Of a stretch of 64,000 nt of DNA, positions 54,380 to 63,947 are shown in pieces (position 1 is the stretch's first letter; the number at the start of each line of letters is the position of its first letter). Location of the stretch: NCBI RefSeq assembly GCF_014467285.1, contig NZ_NKHR01000008.1, forward strand, positions 98,970 through 162,969. The letters are read 5' to 3'. The notes beneath the pieces were generated by a model. That model was not told the origin of the DNA, ran no database searches, and worked only from the letters and a program-made list of their open reading frames with translations. This DNA comes from Xenorhabdus sp014467285. Lineage in GTDB: Bacteria; Pseudomonadota; Gammaproteobacteria; Enterobacterales; Enterobacteriaceae. Position numbers and translations under genes: made by a program.

Positions 54380-55467
54380 GATCTTAATTCCAACAGTTTA
54401 TTCACTCTGCTACAGGATAAATTCGGATGATTGGTAAATTCTGAAGATAAGGTGAGTGCAGAACAGCCTTGGGCAAAACGAATACTCTTTTCCAACGTCA
54501 TATTTTCCAGCCAACAGTAGGCAAGGCCGGCCATCATCGCATCACCGGCGCCATTGGCATTGATAATATTAATCGGGATCGCGGGTGAACACCCTGAAAC
54601 ACCGCCCATTTCACTGTAATACACGCCTTCTGTTCCCATACTCAAAGCCAATCGTTGGACGCCTTGTTGATGGAACCACGATGCCGTATCTGCCGCATCT
54701 GCCAATGTCGTAATTTTTATTCCACTCAGTATTTCAGCCTCAAGCCGGTTAGGTTTCAAAGTATGGATATGAGATAACCAATGGCGAATTTTGGGGGCTT
54801 TAAATGTTGATACCGTATCAACAAAGATAGGAATATTTCCCGCATGGTTGAATAACCACTCTAATGTATCTTCCGTCAGGTTACAGTCAATAATTAATAC
54901 ACCGGCATGTTGAATTAATGCCTTAGATTGAGATAATAATGCGGGCGTAAGTTTTTCCAGTATACTCATATCATTAACGGCAACGCGCATCTCACCATGC
55001 TCATCAATTAATGAATGGTATGTTGATGTACTTTCTCCGGATAATTTATGGAAATAATCTGTATAAACACCCGCTAATTTCGTTTGTTCAAATAAAGTCT
55101 TCCCATAAAAATCATCACCAACAACAGAAATCAAATAGCTTTCTAATCCTAATAAAGCGATATTATGTGCGATATTTCGTCCTACGCCCCCTGCTGTGGA
55201 TTTATTTTTCCCTGGATTAGAATCTTCATAGATTAATTTAGAGAACACATAGCTGGTCACATCCATATTGGCCGCGCCCACCGTAACGGCATACCTATTT
55301 TCTGAAAGAATATATCCTTTGCCTTTTATATACCCCTTTTTGCTCAGGTTCATAATATGTCCCGCGACACATGAACGGCTAATTCCAAGAATATCGGCAA
55401 TTTCCTGTTGCTGAATGAAGGGGTCTCGCCTGATAAGCTGCAATATCTGTTTTTCTCGATTTGCCAT
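54376..55467 (-). CDS. psuK: Pseudouridine kinase with N-terminal helix-turn-helix
   Basis: A 363-residue PfkB-family kinase. Residues ~1-60 form a winged HTH (QQEIADILGISRSCVAGHIM), the rest a ribokinase-like domain with GGVGRNIAHNIALLG and the catalytic GAGDAMMAGL. It is longer than E. coli PsuK (313 residues) by this HTH, like the related YeiI. It probably phosphorylates pseudouridine and may control its own operon. First gene of psuK-psuG-psuT. Confidence 0.88.
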   Translation of the reverse strand: MANREKQILQLIRRDPFIQQQEIADILGISRSCVAGHIMNLSKKGYIKGKGYILSENRYAVTVGAANMDVTSYVFSKLIYEDSNPGKNKSTAGGVGRNIAHNIALLGLESYLISVVGDDFYGKTLFEQTKLAGVYTDYFHKLSGESTSTYHSLIDEHGEMRVAVNDMSILEKLTPALLSQSKALIQHAGVLIIDCNLTEDTLEWLFNHAGNIPIFVDTVSTFKAPKIRHWLSHIHTLKPNRLEAEILSGIKITTLADAADTASWFHQQGVQRLALSMGTEGVYYSEMGGVSGCSPAIPINIINANGAGDAMMAGLAYCWLENMTLEKSIRFAQGCSALTLSSEFTNHPNLSCSRVNKLLELRS

Positions 55468-55601
55468 ATCATGTCCTTACTAATTTTTTGAACATGAAAG
55501 CTTTCTATTTCATCACTACCCGACAGTAAAGTTAATTTATGCTGTTTATTGTCATTGTGAGAAATAGATCGTAGAGCTGATGAAAAAATTTTTTCGCCTC
55601 A

Positions 55602-55625
55602 AAAAAGTGACTTAGATCACTTTTT
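55602..55625. promoter_or_regulatory. CRP-like palindrome upstream of psuK
   Basis: AAAAAGTGA-CTTAGA-TCACTTTTT is a perfect 9+9 palindrome with a 6-base centre, the geometry of CRP sites (TGTGA-N6-TCACA) with A for the first T. It lies 135 bp before the psuK start. Confidence 0.5.
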
Positions 55626-55810
55626 ATATAGCAAAAATTTACAAAATGTCACCATTTTATATCAATTAGTCGATAAGGTAATGTTTTATTTTGTGATAAT
55701 CACTTTAAAAACAATTAGATTGATAAAATACTGAACCAGACAAACATTTGTTTGATTTTCTACATACGTTTATTTTTTAGACACAAAGAGAACCATTTGC
55801 TGTATCAAAA

Positions 55811-55826
55811 AGTGACTCATTTCACA
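55811..55826. promoter_or_regulatory. Second CRP-like site
   Basis: AGTGA-CTCATT-TCACA has the CRP half-site spacing with one departure. About 200 bp from the first site. Confidence 0.4.
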
Positions 55827-55976
55827 ATTCAATTTGTGCAGACAACCCCCAGAGAACTTCCGCATTGTGGGCAAAACGCACGGCTGGTTTTCCTAGAAAT
55901 TCGGATTGTTGTCAGGATAATTCTGGGGCAATTCTTTGCTAGAAAATAAAGGGAATCATTTATTAATACACATAAA

Positions 55977-56006
55977 TGTAAAAAGGTGCTGATATTTCAG
56001 CACCTT
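55977..56006 (-). terminator. Rho-independent terminator of adiC
   Basis: AAGGTGCTGA (55983-55992) and TCAGCACCTT (55997-56006) form a perfect 10-bp stem with a 4-base loop; on the minus strand TTTTTACA follows. Confidence 0.85.
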
Positions 56007-56025
56007 GTAATCCTGAAAGTCTGGA

Positions 56026-57354
56026 TTATTCCTTTTTATCCAAGGGGAAAGGTACAGGATGTTTAGTGTTATAGTTAAAAGTATACATAGCCGTTATTAC
56101 CATCATCACAACCAATGTCCACATCACTTCTTTTGCTCCCGTTCCCATAACCGCCCAGATACAATAAATAAAGGCAATAAAAGTAATAACAACATATCGT
56201 ATTTTCTCTTGCCCAAGGTGCCCATGACCGATTAGCAACAAGGCTGCACAGGTATACAAATAAGGTATCAGGGTAAAAATAACTGAGACAGAAGAAACCA
56301 ACCCAAATTCCTTCGCGGCATTTGGAGATATGCTACTGAGCTGGAACACTGTCATTAAAACGCCAAGGATCAGCAAACCAGCAACTGGCGTTCCCGCTTT
56401 ATTCACTCTGGCAAAGATTGAAGGAAACAATCCATCATCCGCAGCCGCCTTGGCTGTCTGCCCGGCAAGTAATGTCCAGCCTCCCAGTGATCCCAAACAT
56501 CCTGCCGCTGCACAAAAGGCAACGACTGCCCCTGCGGTATCTCCCAATGCTAATCTGGCGGCATCCCCAAAAGGCGAAGATGAAATTTTCAATGCCGCAT
56601 TGGGGATCATCCCCATAATCACGCTACTGGACAAAACATAACAAACAGCCGCAATCAGCACGCCCCCAATGGTCGCAATTGGTACGTTACGCTTAGGATT
56701 TTTAACCACACCAGCCGCAACCGAAGCACTTTCAACGCCAATAAAAGACCACAGCGTCACGTTTAAAATGCTTTGAATAGCCCCGAAGGTATTTAATCCA
56801 CTTACGTTCCACGCATCCATGTAAGTCTTACCGCTGAACCAGAACCATCCAAAAACCGCCGTTGCTACAATCGGGATCAACGCCAACGTTGTTGCCACCG
56901 CTTGTACTTTGGTAATGACATGCGGCCCGATAATGTTCAAAAAGACAAATATCCACAATATCGCCGTACAAGTGATGGTCAGGATTATCGGATCTTTCAG
57001 GATGGGGAAAAAATAACTCAGGTAACCTACCCCGATCACGACCATCGCGATATTTCCGATCCAGCACGCCAGCCAATACAAAACGTTGGTCTGGTAGCCC
57101 AGAAAAGGCCCAAAGGCCCGTCGTGCATAGGCATAAGAACCACCGGGGCTATCATCCAGTGAAGATATCTTGGCGTATACAATCGATAATCCCACCGCAC
57201 CGATGATAGTCACTAACCACCCCAGAATGGCAATACCTCCTGTCGAAGCCAGACTGGCGGGCAGAAGGAAAACTCCAGATCCCATAATGTTACCTGCAAC
57301 CATCAACGTAACGGGGATCAATCCGACTTTTTTCATCTCTGAAACTGTAGCCAT
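56026..57354 (-). CDS. adiC: Arginine:agmatine antiporter
   Basis: AdiC, 442 residues, twelve membrane helices, APC superfamily. Nearly identical over long stretches to E. coli AdiC: GLIPVTLMVAGNIMGSGVFL, the substrate loop with GSGVF, WSFIGVESASVAAGVVKNPK, and GSLGGWTLLAGQTAKAA with the gating Trp. It exchanges external arginine for internal agmatine and so removes protons. Starts 17 bases after adiA, so the two form an operon; E. coli has adiY between them. Confidence 0.96.
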   Translation of the reverse strand: MATVSEMKKVGLIPVTLMVAGNIMGSGVFLLPASLASTGGIAILGWLVTIIGAVGLSIVYAKISSLDDSPGGSYAYARRAFGPFLGYQTNVLYWLACWIGNIAMVVIGVGYLSYFFPILKDPIILTITCTAILWIFVFLNIIGPHVITKVQAVATTLALIPIVATAVFGWFWFSGKTYMDAWNVSGLNTFGAIQSILNVTLWSFIGVESASVAAGVVKNPKRNVPIATIGGVLIAAVCYVLSSSVIMGMIPNAALKISSSPFGDAARLALGDTAGAVVAFCAAAGCLGSLGGWTLLAGQTAKAAADDGLFPSIFARVNKAGTPVAGLLILGVLMTVFQLSSISPNAAKEFGLVSSVSVIFTLIPYLYTCAALLLIGHGHLGQEKIRYVVITFIAFIYCIWAVMGTGAKEVMWTLVVMMVITAMYTFNYNTKHPVPFPLDKKE

Positions 57355-57371
57355 AATTTATTTTCCCGTAC

Positions 57372-59645
57372 TCACTTTTTTATACACATAACGTGATAAA
57401 TGCCGTTGATAATTTCCGTACCTTCCGTTTCATGTTCAAAACCGGGGAATTCGTGATCCCATTTTTGCAGTGCATACAAATATCCAATTTGCGGGCTGGT
57501 CTTGGCCCCAAAGTTTTCTCCTGAAAGCAACATTGGAATTCCGGGTGGATAAGGAATGATGGAATTCGCTGCGATGCGGTGAGGTAAATCGTCCAGTGCT
57601 ACCATTTCCACATGATTGGTGACAATCGCTTGATAAGCGGCTCGGGGCGTCATCGCCATTTCAGGTAGGCCCGCATACGCTTGGTTCAATTTTTCGCCCG
57701 GATTATTCTGCCGCAAATAATCGAACATCTTGTCACCCAACTCTTTTAATCCTAAATGACCATATACCTTTGGATATTGTTGCACCAAGTCCGGCAAAAC
57801 CTTATTTAAAGGGGTATTCGCATCATAATGGTGTTTGAAAGATAACAAGGTGTTGAGTAATGTCCCCCATTTTCCTTTGGTAATTCCCATCGAAAACAGG
57901 AACATAATTTGAAAATCCGTGGTACGGGTAGGTACAATGCCGTGCTGGCTTAACCATGCTGTTACCAGGGCCGCAGGTACGCCTTTCTTCTGCAATTTAC
58001 CATTATCTCCCATCCCTGGCGCCAAGATGCTGACTTTAATCGGATCGAGCATACTCCAGTCATTCGGTAAATCTTCAAACCCGTGCCAACTGTCCCCCGG
58101 GCGCATTACCCAACAACTTTGCTCTTTTGTCAGTAATTCTCTGGGAGCGTCTTCAAAGGCAATTTTTTTACCTGTTGCAGGATCTGTCACTTTCTCCTGA
58201 TTCCACGGCTTAAAGAACCAACTACCTTCTTTGCTGAACTCCCGATGCAAACGTGCCAATGCCTGGCGAAAATCAACAGCTTCTTCAATCACCTCTTGTG
58301 TCAGGGAATAACCGCTATTGCCGTCCATCATAGAAACTGCAATATCGTTTGAAGCGCAAATAGCATATAAAGGAGAGGTTGTCGCGTGCATCATGTAGGC
58401 TTGATTAAATCTCGAAAAGTCCACCGGGTTACGCCCATCACGCACATGGATAAAAGAAGCCTGTGATAGTGCATTCAACAACTTGTGAGATGAGTGAGTG
58501 GCAAATACCGTCGGCCCTGAATGGCTTTTAGGTTCCCCGCGCATGGCGTAATGATCATGATAAATTGGATTGAAACGTGCATAACCATACCATGCTTCAT
58601 CAAAATGTATTCTGTCCACACTTTTATCCAGCAATTCCTGTACATGTTTGGCGTTATAGCAAACACCATCATACGTACAGTTTGTGACTACACTATAAAC
58701 TGGCTTAAGCTTAGCCATACCCTGAGTCAATGGGTTCTGTTTTAACTTTTTCTGGAGTGTTTTTGCCTGCATTTCTTGTGGGTAGATAGGCCCAATGATG
58801 CCATAACGGTTACGGCTTGGCAGCATATAGACAGGTTTCGCGCCTGTCAGGATTAACCCCTGTTCAATGGATTTGTGGCAATTGCGGTCAATGATGACGA
58901 CATCATTCTCGGTCATGCAAGCCTGCATAATCGTACGGTTAGATCCTGATGTTCCGACTACAACCGAATAAGAATGGTCTGCACCAAATACTCTGGCTGC
59001 ATTTTTTTCACTTTCTCCAAACGCACCCGAGTGGTCCAACAACGATCCCAATGAGGCTCGTTCAATACCCATATCAGTACGGAAGAGATTTTCCCCATAA
59101 TAATCATGATAGAAACGACCAACAGGTGTTTTGTTAAATCCAACTCCCCCCTGATGCCCGGGCGCAGCCCAGGAATATTCATAGATTTTACTGTATTTCA
59201 TTAAAGCCGACATTAAGGGAGGCAATAATTGTTGGCGATAACGATACATTGCCGCAATAGCCCGGCCAGCAATAAAATCTGCCGAATCTTCTAATATCCA
59301 AGCAAATTCGGCGAATTGTTCCAGCAATTCATGGCTCAGCAAAAATACCGTTTTTTCTCGATCACTTAATAAAAAAACCGGGACATTTTCCTGACGCTCA
59401 GACAGTTTATTCAATAATTGGTGTATATTACGATATAAATCATCATCCATCAGTGCACAACTTACCATCAGACAATCAAATGGTTCATTGGCCGAAATTA
59501 TCGTATAGCTATCTTCAAGAGAATCCGAAATAACAACACCAACATCTCTCTCGATTAATTTATCTGCCAACCGCTGCACGGCATTTTCAATATAGTGATT
59601 ATGATATTGTGTACCCACTTCGTTTTTTGCTATCAATACTTTCAT
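57372..59645 (-). CDS. adiA: Biodegradative arginine decarboxylase
   Basis: AdiA, 757 residues, PLP enzyme that turns arginine to agmatine while consuming a proton. N-terminal wing domain from MKVLIAKNEVG, then APGHQGGVGFNKTP, FRTDMGIE, HFDEAWYGYARFNPIY, and the PLP lysine Lys388 in FATHSSHKLLNALSQ. The ATG at 59645 matches the E. coli start; the longer frame to 59726 is not conserved. No AdiY-type regulator gene is present in the window. Confidence 0.96.
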   Translation of the reverse strand: MKVLIAKNEVGTQYHNHYIENAVQRLADKLIERDVGVVISDSLEDSYTIISANEPFDCLMVSCALMDDDLYRNIHQLLNKLSERQENVPVFLLSDREKTVFLLSHELLEQFAEFAWILEDSADFIAGRAIAAMYRYRQQLLPPLMSALMKYSKIYEYSWAAPGHQGGVGFNKTPVGRFYHDYYGENLFRTDMGIERASLGSLLDHSGAFGESEKNAARVFGADHSYSVVVGTSGSNRTIMQACMTENDVVIIDRNCHKSIEQGLILTGAKPVYMLPSRNRYGIIGPIYPQEMQAKTLQKKLKQNPLTQGMAKLKPVYSVVTNCTYDGVCYNAKHVQELLDKSVDRIHFDEAWYGYARFNPIYHDHYAMRGEPKSHSGPTVFATHSSHKLLNALSQASFIHVRDGRNPVDFSRFNQAYMMHATTSPLYAICASNDIAVSMMDGNSGYSLTQEVIEEAVDFRQALARLHREFSKEGSWFFKPWNQEKVTDPATGKKIAFEDAPRELLTKEQSCWVMRPGDSWHGFEDLPNDWSMLDPIKVSILAPGMGDNGKLQKKGVPAALVTAWLSQHGIVPTRTTDFQIMFLFSMGITKGKWGTLLNTLLSFKHHYDANTPLNKVLPDLVQQYPKVYGHLGLKELGDKMFDYLRQNNPGEKLNQAYAGLPEMAMTPRAAYQAIVTNHVEMVALDDLPHRIAANSIIPYPPGIPMLLSGENFGAKTSPQIGYLYALQKWDHEFPGFEHETEGTEIINGIYHVMCIKK

Positions 59646-60485
59646 GACATTTTTCCTTACGCTATCTCTACTTGAACCAACAAGAAAATTTAGTGTTATT
59701 GGCAATTGCCATAGAATGGTTGACACAATCAGGGAATTGGATGTTTTTCATTCGGCTAATGCTGTATAAAAAGCATTTTTAACGGTACTGAGTGAGCCAT
59801 AATATAAATTCCATTAACGTAGTAACATTAGTTAACTATTTGCTAAAATATAAATTTTTATGCTTAAAATCACACTGATCAATATAGTGTCTATTTGGAT
59901 TTGTGCAATTTTGGTAATAGCATGGAAATTAGCTTTGCTATACAAAGTTGAAGCTATCAATATTGAAATATCAGGAAAAACAGTTAATAACTGTTGTGTT
60001 AATATTTAATCGTAATTAGTTTTTTGATTATTTTTTATTATTTTAATTTATTTTTTATATAATCAGCCTGTTGAATGACTGCTTTTTAACCCTTAAGTAA
60101 ACTAAAGGAAAAAATAATTGCGATAATATGCTCTGTTTGGTTACCCATGGCTTTGCATTACAAGCACGGAAATGGAGTTCTCCATATCAATGAAATAACC
60201 CTCCTTTGTATCTTAGATACTTATTAAACCTGACTCTATAATAATAGCCAATTCCTACCCATACCGTTTACGCAATTATAGCGCTGAATTAGTAAGAGCC
60301 AGGGCACAATAGCATAACAATGTGGATTTCTTTTACTGACGTTACTATGGAAAAGTACGGGGCATCATTAAGCAGGCACTAAAAACCAATCTCGATTGAG
60401 GATTATTGCACCTTATTTTTCCTGGATTGAATTGATTAAAAGCTCCTGCTGCTGTGATCTCCATCACTAAATTATAGGACTAAGA
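59646..60485. other. 840-base AT-rich intergenic region
   Basis: Divergent region between adiA and the lysis cassette. Short palindromes such as ACAGTTAATAACTGT (near 59980) and ATGGAGTTCTCCAT (near 60172) occur, but no gene or RNA is recognised. It should hold the adiA promoter and the promoter of the lysis genes. Confidence 0.45.
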
Positions 60486-60800
60486 ATGAAAGAACATCCT
60501 GATTTATGGGCCGACTTACTAAACGGTCTGAAGAATGCATGGCCACAGATATCAGGCTCTATTTTGGCCATCATGATTTGCTATGGCCGACTGATTTATG
60601 ACGGTGTGGAGCGGAAAAATCGCTGGGTCGAACCGCTACTATGCGGAGCGCTGTCGTGGGGATTTTCCAGTGGATTAGAACTACTTGGTATTCCAAGCAG
60701 TGTTTCACCCGCTCTCGGCGGTGCCGTCGGCTTTATTGGCGTGGAAAAAATACGAGAATTTGCGAACCGGGCCATCAACAAACGTTTAGGAGATAAATAA
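60486..60800 (+). CDS. Phage-type holin
   Basis: A 104-residue membrane protein with the layout of lambdoid/P2-like class II-III holins: short N-terminus, helix ISGSILAIMICYGRLIY, loop with charged residues GVERKNRWVEPLLCGALSWG, and helices ending in GGAVGFIGVEKIREFANRAI. It would open the inner membrane for the endolysin. Its TAA stop overlaps the endolysin ATG by one base. Confidence 0.85.
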   Translation: MKEHPDLWADLLNGLKNAWPQISGSILAIMICYGRLIYDGVERKNRWVEPLLCGALSWGFSSGLELLGIPSSVSPALGGAVGFIGVEKIREFANRAINKRLGDK

Positions 60801-61195
60801 TGACAAGAGGGATTCGTAACCATAACCCAGGTAATATTCGCCACGGTGATAAATGGCAGGGTTTACGCGATATACAGACAGATAAATCATTTTGCCAGTT
60901 TGTGGCACCTGAATACGGTATCCGGGCGATGCTGAAAATTCTGCGCAATTACGAACGCAAGTATGGGTTGAATACTATTCGCCAGATTATTTCCCGCTGG
61001 GCACCACCGAATGAAAATAATACCGAAGCTTACATTGCCTATGTATGTAAAGTAGTCGGTGTGCCCAGCAGTATTGTGATAGATGTAGAAAATGTCAACA
61101 CAATGAGCAAACTGGTTAAGGCTATCATTCAGATGGAAAATGGTCAGCAACCTTATTCCGATGCGGTTATTACACAAGCATTTGAATTGCTATAA
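60800..61195 (+). CDS. Phage-type endolysin (NPGNIR-motif, P5-like lytic enzyme)
   Basis: A 131-residue protein starting MTRGIRNHNPGNIRHGDKW, then the pattern FVAPEYGIRAMLKILRNYERKYG, TIRQIISRWAPPNENNT. This is the 'structural protein P5 / lytic transglycosylase-like' family, found as the endolysin partner of holins in enterobacterial prophages and toxin-release cassettes. No signal peptide, so it depends on the holin. No spanin gene is found behind it; a strong terminator follows directly. Confidence 0.85.
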   Translation: MTRGIRNHNPGNIRHGDKWQGLRDIQTDKSFCQFVAPEYGIRAMLKILRNYERKYGLNTIRQIISRWAPPNENNTEAYIAYVCKVVGVPSSIVIDVENVNTMSKLVKAIIQMENGQQPYSDAVITQAFELL

Positions 61196-61211
61196 AGTTC
61201 AGTCAACATAT

Positions 61212-61246
61212 AATCACCGCCAAAGCTTTGGCGGTGATTTTTTCTA
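61212..61246 (+). terminator. Strong terminator after the lysis cassette
   Basis: AATCACCGCCAAAG and CTTTGGCGGTGATT (61212-61239) form a perfect palindrome, followed by TTTTTC. Confidence 0.9.
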
Positions 61247-61627
61247 ACAATGTTTTTGCTGAATGCTAATGATCATTTTGATGAAAAATCCCATCCTCTA
61301 TTTCCCGTAAAATTTTCCTGTGATAAAAAATAACATCATTTCAATGTTACATAACCATTATCAAGAACAACAATAACCTAATGTATTTATTGGATTTAAT
61401 GTATTAATTTAGTTATATCCAATCACCTTTTATTCATTTTGTGATACAACTACAAAATAAATTGTTATCTAAGAAAAAGAATAAATAGCAGTATCAAAAA
61501 ACTACGGGGATAGACTCTTAGTTACATTCTTGATAAAGAGGATAAATATCTTCTTATCTTTCAGAAGATTGCAATTATCTATAATGTCGTTAACAGAAAA
61601 AATACCGTCAATAAAAAGAGGGGTTAT
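61247..61627. other. AT-rich upstream region of frmA
   Basis: No gene. The formaldehyde regulator FrmR, which precedes frmA in E. coli, is not encoded here. Confidence 0.5.
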
Positions 61628-62737
61628 ATGAAATCACGTGCTGCTGTTGCCTTTGGACCAAACAAACCACTCGAAATTATCGAAATTGATGTTGCTCCCC
61701 CGAAAGTGGGTGAAGTAATGATAAAAATCAGCCACACAGGTGTTTGTCATACTGACGCTTTTACTCTCTCAGGCAGTGATCCCGAAGGTATATTTCCTGT
61801 TGTTCTGGGTCATGAAGGAGCGGGTATCGTCGTCGAAGTTGGTGAAGGTGTTACAAGTGTAAAACCGGGCGACCATGTTATTCCATTATATACAGCGGAG
61901 TGCGGTAAATGTGAATTCTGCCAGTCAGGTAAAACTAACCTTTGTATCTCAGTGCGTGATACTCAGGGTAAAGGTCTCATGCCGGATGGCACCACACGTT
62001 TTTCTTACAATGGGCAACCTATCTATCATTACATGGGATGTTCCACATTCAGTGAATATACTGTCGTAGCTGAAGTCTCACTGGCAAAAATCAATCCAGC
62101 AGCAAATCATGAACATGTTTGTCTGTTAGGCTGTGGTGTTACTACCGGAATTGGTGCGGTACATAATACAGCCAAAGTGCAACCCGGAGATTCTGTCGCC
62201 ATTTTCGGACTTGGTGGAATTGGACTTGCCGTCATCCAAGGCGCTCGTCAAGCAAAGGCCGGGCGCATTATTGCCATTGACACCAATCCGGCCAAATTCG
62301 AACTGGCCAAACAGTTTGGTGCCACTGAATGCGTCAACCCAAATGATTACGACAAGCCCATTCAACAAGTCATTCTGGAGATGACAAAATGGGGTGTTGA
62401 TTATACTTTCGAATGTATTGGTAACGTCAACGTAATGCGTGCCGCACTCGAAAGTGCGCACCGTGGATGGGGACAATCCGTAATCATTGGCGTAGCCGGC
62501 GCTGGGCAGGAAATTTCTACTCGTCCGTTTCAGCTTGTTACGGGACGTACATGGAAAGGTACTGCTTTCGGTGGAGTGAAAGGACGCAGCCAGTTGCCAG
62601 GAATGGTAGAAGACGCCATGAAAGGTGAAATCGAGCTTGCACCTTTCGTTACCCATACAATGCCTCTTGAAGACATTAATGAGGCTTTCGAGCTGATGCG
62701 TGAAGGTAAGTCGATCCGTACCGTTATTCACTACTGA
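61628..62737 (+). CDS. frmA: S-(hydroxymethyl)glutathione dehydrogenase / class III alcohol dehydrogenase
   Basis: FrmA (AdhC), 369 residues, zinc-dependent; oxidises S-hydroxymethylglutathione (formaldehyde plus glutathione) with NAD and also reduces S-nitrosoglutathione. Catalytic zinc site GVCHTDAFTLSG and GHEGAG; structural zinc CGKCEFCQSGKTNLC; NAD loop IFGLGGIGLAVIQGAR. It precedes the hydrolase that completes the pathway. Confidence 0.96.
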   Translation: MKSRAAVAFGPNKPLEIIEIDVAPPKVGEVMIKISHTGVCHTDAFTLSGSDPEGIFPVVLGHEGAGIVVEVGEGVTSVKPGDHVIPLYTAECGKCEFCQSGKTNLCISVRDTQGKGLMPDGTTRFSYNGQPIYHYMGCSTFSEYTVVAEVSLAKINPAANHEHVCLLGCGVTTGIGAVHNTAKVQPGDSVAIFGLGGIGLAVIQGARQAKAGRIIAIDTNPAKFELAKQFGATECVNPNDYDKPIQQVILEMTKWGVDYTFECIGNVNVMRAALESAHRGWGQSVIIGVAGAGQEISTRPFQLVTGRTWKGTAFGGVKGRSQLPGMVEDAMKGEIELAPFVTHTMPLEDINEAFELMREGKSIRTVIHY

Positions 62738-62761
62738 TTTTAAATAGTTACCATAAGCAGC

Positions 62762-62788
62762 AAACCGTGTTGTCAGTTAACACGGTTT
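62762..62788 (+). terminator. Hairpin between frmA and fghA
   Basis: AAACCGTGTT (62762-62771) and AACACGGTTT (62779-62788) form a 10-bp stem without a T-run; may only lower readthrough into fghA. Confidence 0.55.
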
Positions 62789-62816
62789 CTGAGAAAACTT
62801 GAAAATTACCACAATA

Positions 62817-62876
62817 ATTAACCTTAAGACGTTTAACCTTAAAACAATTGACTTTAAAACAATCATCCTTAGAGAG
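62817..62876 (+). repeat. Four degenerate 15-bp tandem repeats in front of fghA
   Basis: ATTAACCTTAAGACG, TTTAACCTTAAAACA, ATTGACTTTAAAACA and ATCATCCTTAGAGAG follow one another directly and end at the fghA ribosome site. Confidence 0.65.
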
Positions 62877-62883
62877 AAAGGTA

Positions 62884-63729
62884 ATGGAAAGAATCGAACA
62901 TCACGCCTGTTTTGGTGGATGGCAGGATGTCTATCAACACGAATCAAAGGTTTTGGGTTGCCAGATGCGTTTTTCAGTTTTCCTGCCTCCCCAGATTGGA
63001 GAAAGAAAATTGCCTGTACTGTACTGGCTTTCTGGATTGACTTGCACTGAACAAAACTTCGTCACAAAAGCGGGCGCTCAACGTTACGCAGCCGAGCATG
63101 GTATGGTTATTGTTGCCCCAGATACCAGTCCACGAGGTGATGATGTCGCTGACGACCCTGCTTATGATCTTGGAAAAGGAGCTGGATTTTATCTCAATGC
63201 GTTAAAACAACCCTGGTCTTCACATTATCGTATGTACGATTATGTTGTTTCGGAATTACCTGAACTGATTGAAGCAAACTTTGAGGTGACGGATATACGG
63301 TCGATCAGCGGTCATTCTATGGGAGGCCACGGAGCAATGGTGATTGCCCTGAAAAACCCTGACCATTATTGCAGCGTATCGGCATTTTCACCCATTATTG
63401 CTCCCAGTCAAATTCCATGGGGTATAAAAGCATTTTCCAACTATCTTGGTGAAAACACGTCTGAATGGAAACAATATGACTCTGTAGAATTGATTAAGAA
63501 CGCAAAAAAACAGCTCCCAATTTTGATTGATCAAGGGCTCAATGATGATTTCCTTGAGGAGCAATTACGTCCTGAATTACTACAGGCTATTTGCGATGAA
63601 ATCAGTTATCCAGTGACCATCAACTTTCAGGCAGGGTATGACCACAGCTACTACTTTATTGCCAGCTTCATTGAAAATCATATTATCTACCATGCCAAAG
63701 CAATGCAAAAGTGCGCTGGGAAAAGGTGA
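62884..63729 (+). CDS. fghA: S-formylglutathione hydrolase
   Basis: FghA/FrmB-type serine esterase, 281 residues, hydrolyses S-formylglutathione to formate and glutathione. Nucleophile in SISGHSMGGHGA, Asp in DQGLNDDFL and His in YDHSYYF; LYWLSGLTCTEQNF forms the oxyanion region. ATG at 62884 is behind GAGAAAGG; the longer frame from 62848 runs through the tandem repeats. Confidence 0.95.
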   Translation: MERIEHHACFGGWQDVYQHESKVLGCQMRFSVFLPPQIGERKLPVLYWLSGLTCTEQNFVTKAGAQRYAAEHGMVIVAPDTSPRGDDVADDPAYDLGKGAGFYLNALKQPWSSHYRMYDYVVSELPELIEANFEVTDIRSISGHSMGGHGAMVIALKNPDHYCSVSAFSPIIAPSQIPWGIKAFSNYLGENTSEWKQYDSVELIKNAKKQLPILIDQGLNDDFLEEQLRPELLQAICDEISYPVTINFQAGYDHSYYFIASFIENHIIYHAKAMQKCAGKR

Positions 63730-63786
63730 ATTTTAAATATGTAATTCGGTGATCCATAAAGCCAGATATATTTCTCAGCATGGCTT

Positions 63787-63816
63787 CCCCCTTAATGTTA
63801 CCTACTCGTAAGGGGG
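63787..63816 (+). terminator. Hairpin after fghA
   Basis: CCCCCTTA (63787-63794) and TAAGGGGG (63809-63816) form an 8-bp stem with a 14-base loop. Confidence 0.6.
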
Positions 63817-63947
63817 TTCAGGGTGAGATCTCATATATTTAGTAAGGTTATTTAGGTTAAATAAAGACCAGAGTATAACTTCTTATAGCTCTTTCTCTCA
63901 TTAAAACGATAAGATCACGCTATTCCATAAAAATAGCGATCGTAATA

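Larger units (their letters stand above)
55468..55976. other. Upstream region of psuK, with CRP-like sites
   Basis: No gene seen (a 65-codon frame at 55752-55949 is not convincing). It holds two CRP-like palindromes, at 55602 and 55811, listed separately. Confidence 0.45.

Noticed and set aside
55752..55949. 65-codon plus-strand frame before adiC's terminator
   Set aside because: No ribosome site, no recognisable sequence, and it overlaps a CRP-like site.
62799..63050. 83-codon frame across the tandem repeats into fghA
   Set aside because: Its regular NLKT-like repeats come from the DNA repeat and most of it is fghA in another frame.
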